DNA from: Mangrovivirga cuniculi
GTDB lineage: Bacteria; Bacteroidota; Bacteroidia; Cytophagales; Cyclobacteriaceae
Assembly: GCF_005166025.1 (NCBI RefSeq)
Contig: NZ_CP028923.1
Span: 726,001-790,000 of the forward strand
Direction: 5' to 3'
Length of the DNA: 64,000 bases
Part shown: positions 59,969 to 64,000 of the stretch, piece after piece
How positions within the stretch are numbered: the first letter of the stretch is position 1
Layout: the number at the start of each line of letters is the position of its first letter
Notes under the pieces: model-generated
Databases searched by the model: none
What the model was told of the DNA's origin: nothing
What the model saw: the letters and a program-made list of their open reading frames with translations, nothing else
Translations under genes and position numbers: made by a program

Positions 59969-60970
59969 ATGTCTAAGAAGTACGATGTATTCGGCATGGG
60001 GAACGCCCTTGTTGATTTTGAGTTTGAAGTTGATGATACTTTCTTTGTTGATAATGGAATTCAAAAAGGACTAATGACATTAGTTGATGAGGAACGACAA
60101 AACTTTTTGATGAATGTTCTTCATAATATACCTGCCAAAAAACAATGCGGGGGTTCTGCAGCTAACACTGTTATTGCATTGAGTCAATTTGGTGGCAAAG
60201 GTTATTATTCTTGTAAGGTGGCAGGAGATGAAACGGGTAATTTTTACGCGGAAGATTTAAATGAGAACGGAGTAGATTCTAATCTTGATCACCAGGAACA
60301 ACCAGATGGTATTACCGGAAAATGCCTGGTAATGATATCTCCCGATGCTGAACGAACGATGAACACATTTCTTGGCATCACCGCCGAGTACGATTCTTCA
60401 AGAATAAATGAAGAAGCATTAGCTAATTCTGAATACCTCTATATTGAGGGATATTTAATTACCGGACCAGATAGCAGGAAAGCCATCAAGCACGCTATGA
60501 GCCTTGCAAGAAAGCATGACACTAAAATAGCTATTACATTTTCTGATCCTGGTATAATTGCTGGTTTTAAAGATTTTTTTATGGAGCTTTTAGACGAGCC
60601 AGTTGATATGCTTTTCTGTAACGAAGCTGAAGCATTAAGTTTTACAAGTACTGATAATATTATTGAGGCCAGGGAAGCTCTTAAACCTTTCGCTAAAAAC
60701 TTCGCAATAACACAGGGTAAAAACGGAGCTATCATTTATGATGGATTAACCTATATTGATATTGAACCTTACCCTGTTGATGCAATAAATACAAATGGTG
60801 CCGGGGATATGTTTGCCGGAGCATTTTTGTATGGTTTAACACAAAACCATGGATTTGCTCAATCTGGTATATTTGCTACATATGCTTCTTCTCAAATAGT
60901 TACTGTGATGGGACCAAGACTTGAAATGAGTCACGCCAGAGAAGTATCCAGAAAAATTACAGAATTATAA
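59969..60970 (+). CDS. Adenosine kinase (PfkB family)
   Basis: A 333-residue ribokinase-superfamily enzyme. MGNALVDFEFEV opens the lid strand, GGSAANTVIAL binds substrate, and NTNGAGDMFAGAFLYG carries the catalytic Asp and anion hole. These fit bacterial adenosine kinase-like sugar kinases common in Bacteroidota, which phosphorylate adenosine to AMP in purine salvage. Other nucleoside or sugar substrates cannot be excluded. A strong terminator follows. Confidence 0.85.
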   Translation: MSKKYDVFGMGNALVDFEFEVDDTFFVDNGIQKGLMTLVDEERQNFLMNVLHNIPAKKQCGGSAANTVIALSQFGGKGYYSCKVAGDETGNFYAEDLNENGVDSNLDHQEQPDGITGKCLVMISPDAERTMNTFLGITAEYDSSRINEEALANSEYLYIEGYLITGPDSRKAIKHAMSLARKHDTKIAITFSDPGIIAGFKDFFMELLDEPVDMLFCNEAEALSFTSTDNIIEAREALKPFAKNFAITQGKNGAIIYDGLTYIDIEPYPVDAINTNGAGDMFAGAFLYGLTQNHGFAQSGIFATYASSQIVTVMGPRLEMSHAREVSRKITEL

Positions 60971-60974
60971 AAAT

Positions 60975-60998
60975 AAAGGCCGGGAACACCGGCCTTTT
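60975..60998. terminator. Bidirectional terminator
   Basis: AAAGGCCGG, a 5-base loop and CCGGCCTTT make a 9-bp stem, with A- and T-runs serving both strands. It separates the adenosine kinase gene from the convergent M61 peptidase gene. Confidence 0.9.
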
Positions 60999-61002
60999 AT
61001 TA

Positions 61003-62709
61003 TTAAAATTCTTTTTTCAGCCATTTTTTAAACATTTCTTTTTGGTCTTTACTGACAGAATCATTTTTTTCAATTTTATACCAATCATAATAGGTTTTAC
61101 CATCGCTGGTCAGTGAGGTCTCATATTCAATGCCGAACCTTTCATATTTTAGGGTTAGTGAATCCTGATCTTTGTCAGAACTTAAATATTCAGCTAAGTC
61201 TTTGCTTTTATTTTCTATACTGATGATTTTATCACCGATCATTAATTGCGATTCTGCAGGACTTCCCGGCGCAATTGCAATTATTTTACCCGAATTATCA
61301 GGTGATAATCTAAACCCGAACTTTCTTTCGTTGAGCAATTGAGAATGTTGTTGTTTCAATTTACATCCAACATGTGATAGAAGTGGATTTAGTATGTTTT
61401 CTATAGGAATTGTCTGGTGATATAGGGTATAAAATTCCTGAGACACATTTTTGGCATTGACATTGTTCAATATCTGTAAAATATCATTTTCTGAATATCC
61501 TAACGATGTTTTGCCAAACGCTCTCCATAATTCTCTCACAGCATTATCAAGACTTTTTTCACCTTTAGTATTTCTTAAGATCAATAAGTCTAACGCTAAA
61601 GCCGAAAGACATCCTTTTACATAAATGGATACTTTTCTTCCCGGAGCTCTGTTCCTGTATCCATCTACCCAAAGATCGAATGAAGAATCACTTAATGAAC
61701 TGTGTTTTCTTCCTTCATTTTGAAAATGTCGTTTACACATTTTGTTAATTTCTTCCAGAAATTGTTCAGTAGAAAAAACATCAGAAGTAGCAAGAATTTT
61801 ATCACCATAGTATGTAGTAAATCCTTCAGTAATGTATCCGGTCTTATGGTAGTTTTCTTTCGAAAGGTCATATGGCATCATTTCTACCGGTCGGATTCGG
61901 CAAACATTCCATGCGTGGAAAAGCTCATGGGAACTAACGCCTAGCAGGTCATTATATTTCGTGCTTTCAATTTCTTTTTCCGGACCTAATATGATTATGG
62001 TCGAGACATTATGTTCGACACCATGGTATGCCTGGAATGGTAATCCCAGGATCAGGAAAGTATATTCTTTAAAAGGAAATTCTCCAAAAAGGTCGAGATG
62101 TTCTCTGGTAAACTTTTCAAAATCATTTTTCCAGTTTTCAGGATTTGAATTTTCTCCGCAAAAAGCAATTTTGAATTTTGTTTCATCCACATAATACTCA
62201 GAAAAAGATATCTTTTCAGAAGCAAAAAGAGGTGAGTCTATTAATTCATAATAATTTTTTGCAATTAATCTCTTATCAGTGACCTTTAAGCTAGTTGCAA
62301 TTTTGAAAGATACTGGGATGTTTAGGTGTACTTCAATTTCTTCTTCTTCTAATCCTGAAACTCTAAATGCAAAATTTATAAAATTGAGATATATTAGTTC
62401 AGGAGTCAACCAGCTACCGCCACCGTCCGGCTGAGCGGCATAAAATTCATACTTTATTTCTAACTCTTCAGGAGTATGATCTATTTCCCAGGTATTTTTA
62501 TCAGATTTATTAATTGATAAATCTTCTCCATCTTTATCAAAGGCTTTTACATTTCTTATATAAGACGCGTATTCAGCCATTTCATATCTTCCGGGTCTCC
62601 AGCCTGCTAAAGACAAATTCAGATGTTTTGAACTATTGTCGCTTATTTTTAATGAAATACTTAACCAGTGGTTTAGAGGTTGCTCAGAGGAAATATTGTA
62701 TCTTTGCAT
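61003..62709 (-). CDS. M61-family metallopeptidase (glycyl-aminopeptidase-like) with PDZ domain
   Basis: A 568-residue protein: N-terminal beta-sandwich (about 1-150), a thermolysin-like catalytic domain with the zinc motif HELFHAWN near residue 260, and a C-terminal PDZ domain (about 470-555, IAIAPGSPAES). I start at ATG 62709 because the family begins there (MQRYNISSEQ); the longer frame adds an unlikely basic stretch. It lacks a signal peptide, so it is probably cytoplasmic. M61 enzymes cleave N-terminal glycine or alanine; the true substrates are unclear. Confidence 0.9.
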   Translation of the reverse strand: MQRYNISSEQPLNHWLSISLKISDNSSKHLNLSLAGWRPGRYEMAEYASYIRNVKAFDKDGEDLSINKSDKNTWEIDHTPEELEIKYEFYAAQPDGGGSWLTPELIYLNFINFAFRVSGLEEEEIEVHLNIPVSFKIATSLKVTDKRLIAKNYYELIDSPLFASEKISFSEYYVDETKFKIAFCGENSNPENWKNDFEKFTREHLDLFGEFPFKEYTFLILGLPFQAYHGVEHNVSTIIILGPEKEIESTKYNDLLGVSSHELFHAWNVCRIRPVEMMPYDLSKENYHKTGYITEGFTTYYGDKILATSDVFSTEQFLEEINKMCKRHFQNEGRKHSSLSDSSFDLWVDGYRNRAPGRKVSIYVKGCLSALALDLLILRNTKGEKSLDNAVRELWRAFGKTSLGYSENDILQILNNVNAKNVSQEFYTLYHQTIPIENILNPLLSHVGCKLKQQHSQLLNERKFGFRLSPDNSGKIIAIAPGSPAESQLMIGDKIISIENKSKDLAEYLSSDKDQDSLTLKYERFGIEYETSLTSDGKTYYDWYKIEKNDSVSKDQKEMFKKWLKKEF

Positions 62710-62741
62710 GTAGAGTTTTTTTATTTTATAAGCAATATACA

Positions 62742-62772
62742 TTTGTAATTATAAAAAAGAAACTTATCTTTG
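62742..62772 (+). promoter_or_regulatory. Bacteroidota sigma-A promoter for rpmH-rnpA
   Basis: TTTG (62742-62745), a 19-base spacer and TATCTTTG (62765-62772) match the Bacteroidota consensus almost perfectly. Transcription should begin around 62780, about 20 bases before the rpmH ATG, giving a very short leader. Confidence 0.85.
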
Positions 62773-62797
62773 CAGCCCAAATTAATAAAAAGATACA

Positions 62798-62953
62798 ATG
62801 AAACGCACATTTCAACCGTCCAGACGAAAGAGAACCAACAAGCACGGATTCCGTTCTAGAATGGCATCTACTAGTGGTAGAGCTGTGTTGGCAAAGAGAA
62901 GATCAAAAGGAAGAAAGAAGTTATCCGTATCAGACGAGAAGACTCATAAATAA
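62798..62953 (+). CDS. rpmH: 50S ribosomal protein L34
   Basis: A 51-residue, very basic protein that starts [18 protein letters not shown], the universal L34 signature, followed by FRSRMAS and [15 protein letters not shown]. It is part of the large ribosomal subunit. The sequence is complete and of normal length with the usual short Bacteroidota C-terminal extension. rnpA follows after 43 bases, as in most bacteria. Confidence 0.98.
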   Translation: MKRTFQPSRRKRTNKHGFRSRMASTSGRAVLAKRRSKGRKKLSVSDEKTHK

Positions 62954-62996
62954 TGATTTAAAGTGAGCCTAAGCTCATTTTAGGTTTAGTCGATAT

Positions 62997-63407
62997 ATGA
63001 CTGATCGACGTTACACTTTATCAAAGAATGAACGTCTTTGCGGTAAAAAGAATATACAGGAACTTTTTAACGAGGGTTCCTCTTTTTATTTTTTTCCTTT
63101 CAAAGTCTATTACAGTTTTAACAAAAATAAAACTGAAGGGGATCATTGTGCCTTATTTACAGTGCCAAAGAGGCTTTTTTCTAAAGCAGTAGATAGAAAC
63201 CTACTAAAAAGAAAAATTAAGGAAGCCTATAGACTGAATAAACCACAGTTTTATAACATCCCCACATCCAGACCGATCAATATTGCGTATATTTATACTG
63301 CCAGGAAAATGTTAAATTATTCTGACATTGAATCTTCAATGATTCGATGTCAAAAAAAACTGGCTGATAATATCTTAAATGCGCAGAACGATGAAGAAAA
63401 AAATTAA
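62997..63407 (+). CDS. rnpA: Ribonuclease P protein component
   Basis: A 136-residue basic protein. The N-terminus TLSKNERLCGKKNIQELFNEG and the RNR-type motif VDRNLLKRKIKEAYR are diagnostic for RnpA, which binds RNase P RNA and matures tRNA 5' ends. It follows rpmH. The 3' end overlaps the start of the S41 peptidase gene by 17 bases, an arrangement seen in Bacteroidota. Confidence 0.95.
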   Translation: MTDRRYTLSKNERLCGKKNIQELFNEGSSFYFFPFKVYYSFNKNKTEGDHCALFTVPKRLFSKAVDRNLLKRKIKEAYRLNKPQFYNIPTSRPINIAYIYTARKMLNYSDIESSMIRCQKKLADNILNAQNDEEKN

Positions 63408-64000
63408 ATATTTCCTCCTTTCCTGTCTGGTGATTTCAATTGGGTTTTTCTCATTTACCCCAACTAACACTTATTTCGAGATTCAGAAGAACCTCGACAT
63501 TTTTGCTACTTTATATAAGGAGCTAAATACCTATTACGTAGACGAAGTCACTCCGGGGACAACCATAAAAGTTGGGATCGATGCAATGTTGTCTTCTTTA
63601 GATCCCTATACTAATTATATTCCGGAAGAAGCAATAGAAGAATACAGAACTCAAACCACCGGTCAGTACGGTGGAATAGGGGCTATTGTTGGAAATCGGG
63701 ATGGCAAGAGCATTATTGTAATGCCTTTTGAAAACTCGCCCGCAAAAGAAGCCGGACTCAAAGCCGGAGATGTGATCACCAAAGTCAATGGAATTAGTAT
63801 TGATAACAAAAAGCAAGATCAGGTGAGTACTTTGTTAAAGGGGGAAATTGGTAAAATGATTACACTTACAGTTGAAAGATATGGAAGTGATAAACCAATT
63901 GAAATAGAAGTTGAAAGGCAGAGGATCACAGTAGAAAACGTTCCATATTTCGGAATGGTAGATAACAGTGTTGGTTATGTCAAATTAACAGACTTTACCG
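63391..64000 (+). CDS. S41-family C-terminal processing peptidase (partial)
   Basis: The frame from ATG 63391 runs off the right edge, with about 203 residues visible. It has an N-terminal membrane anchor/signal (about 5-24), the pre-PDZ stretch LDPYTNYIPEE, and a PDZ domain (about 85-165, YGGIGAIVG and KEAGLKAGDVI). These are the early parts of tail-specific proteases (CtpA/Prc-like) that act in the periplasm; the catalytic Ser-Lys pair lies beyond the window. It overlaps rnpA by 17 bases. Confidence 0.88.
   Translation, partial: MKKKIKYFLLSCLVISIGFFSFTPTNTYFEIQKNLDIFATLYKELNTYYVDEVTPGTTIKVGIDAMLSSLDPYTNYIPEEAIEEYRTQTTGQYGGIGAIVGNRDGKSIIVMPFENSPAKEAGLKAGDVITKVNGISIDNKKQDQVSTLLKGEIGKMITLTVERYGSDKPIEIEVERQRITVENVPYFGMVDNSVGYVKLTDFT

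Overview
The window is AT-rich DNA from a member of the Bacteroidota, most likely a free-living, probably marine Cytophagales-type organism. The evidence is type IX secretion system (T9SS) C-terminal sorting domains (types A and B), PorP/SprF-like partners, Bacteroidota promoters (TTG, 19 bases, TAnnTTTG), almost no Shine-Dalgarno sites, and a sulfotransferase in a polysaccharide cluster. No rRNA, tRNA, CRISPR array, phage or insertion sequence was seen.

Layout. 0-7.4 kb: the end of a c-type cytochrome gene, a membrane-anchored AraC regulator, a VOC protein, and an operon joining an Nramp-fold transporter without metal ligands to 5-oxoprolinase pxpABC. 7.4-14.4 kb: a membrane glycosyltransferase, then a T9SS unit (large repeat protein, PorP/SprF-like protein, WD40-like beta-propeller protein). 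14.5-42.3 kb: a large surface-polysaccharide locus with a Wzz/Wzc-like protein, glycosidase, glycosyltransferases, two MBOAT + SGNH O-acyl-transfer pairs, sulfotransferase, flippase, O-antigen ligase/polymerase, two probable GT-C proteins, a UbiA/DprE2-like/HAD trio suggesting a polyprenyl-phosphate pentose donor pathway, an HTTM-like protein and an acyltransferase. 42.3-54.6 kb: three secreted esterases with long adhesive or binding modules and a PorP-SPOR fusion; a fourth paralogue lies at 20.2-22.9 kb. 54.6-57.7 kb: acetyltransferase, glycosyltransferase, a receiver-like/sugar-transferase fusion and a response regulator, read from one strong promoter. 58-64 kb: housekeeping genes including adenosine kinase, an M61 peptidase, rpmH, rnpA and the start of an S41 protease.

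How the genes fit together. The sugar transferase would start repeat-unit synthesis on undecaprenyl phosphate, the glycosyltransferases extend it, the flippase moves it outwards, the ligase/polymerase and Wzz-like protein assemble chains, and the MBOAT/SGNH pairs and sulfotransferase decorate it. The T9SS-exported esterases and the lipoprotein glycosidase may remodel or bind the polysaccharide outside the cell.

Reading quality. Nine genes, all between 13 and 58 kb, are each broken by one or two single-base losses, 11 events in total and nearly all in homopolymer runs. Adding one base at each event restores a full-length, family-typical protein. I annotate these as single genes and flag the shift; under-called homopolymers are the likeliest cause. 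The most interesting biology is the ligand-less Nramp protein with pxpABC, the probable pentose-donor trio, the receiver-controlled sugar transferase, and the repeated esterase/T9SS modules.
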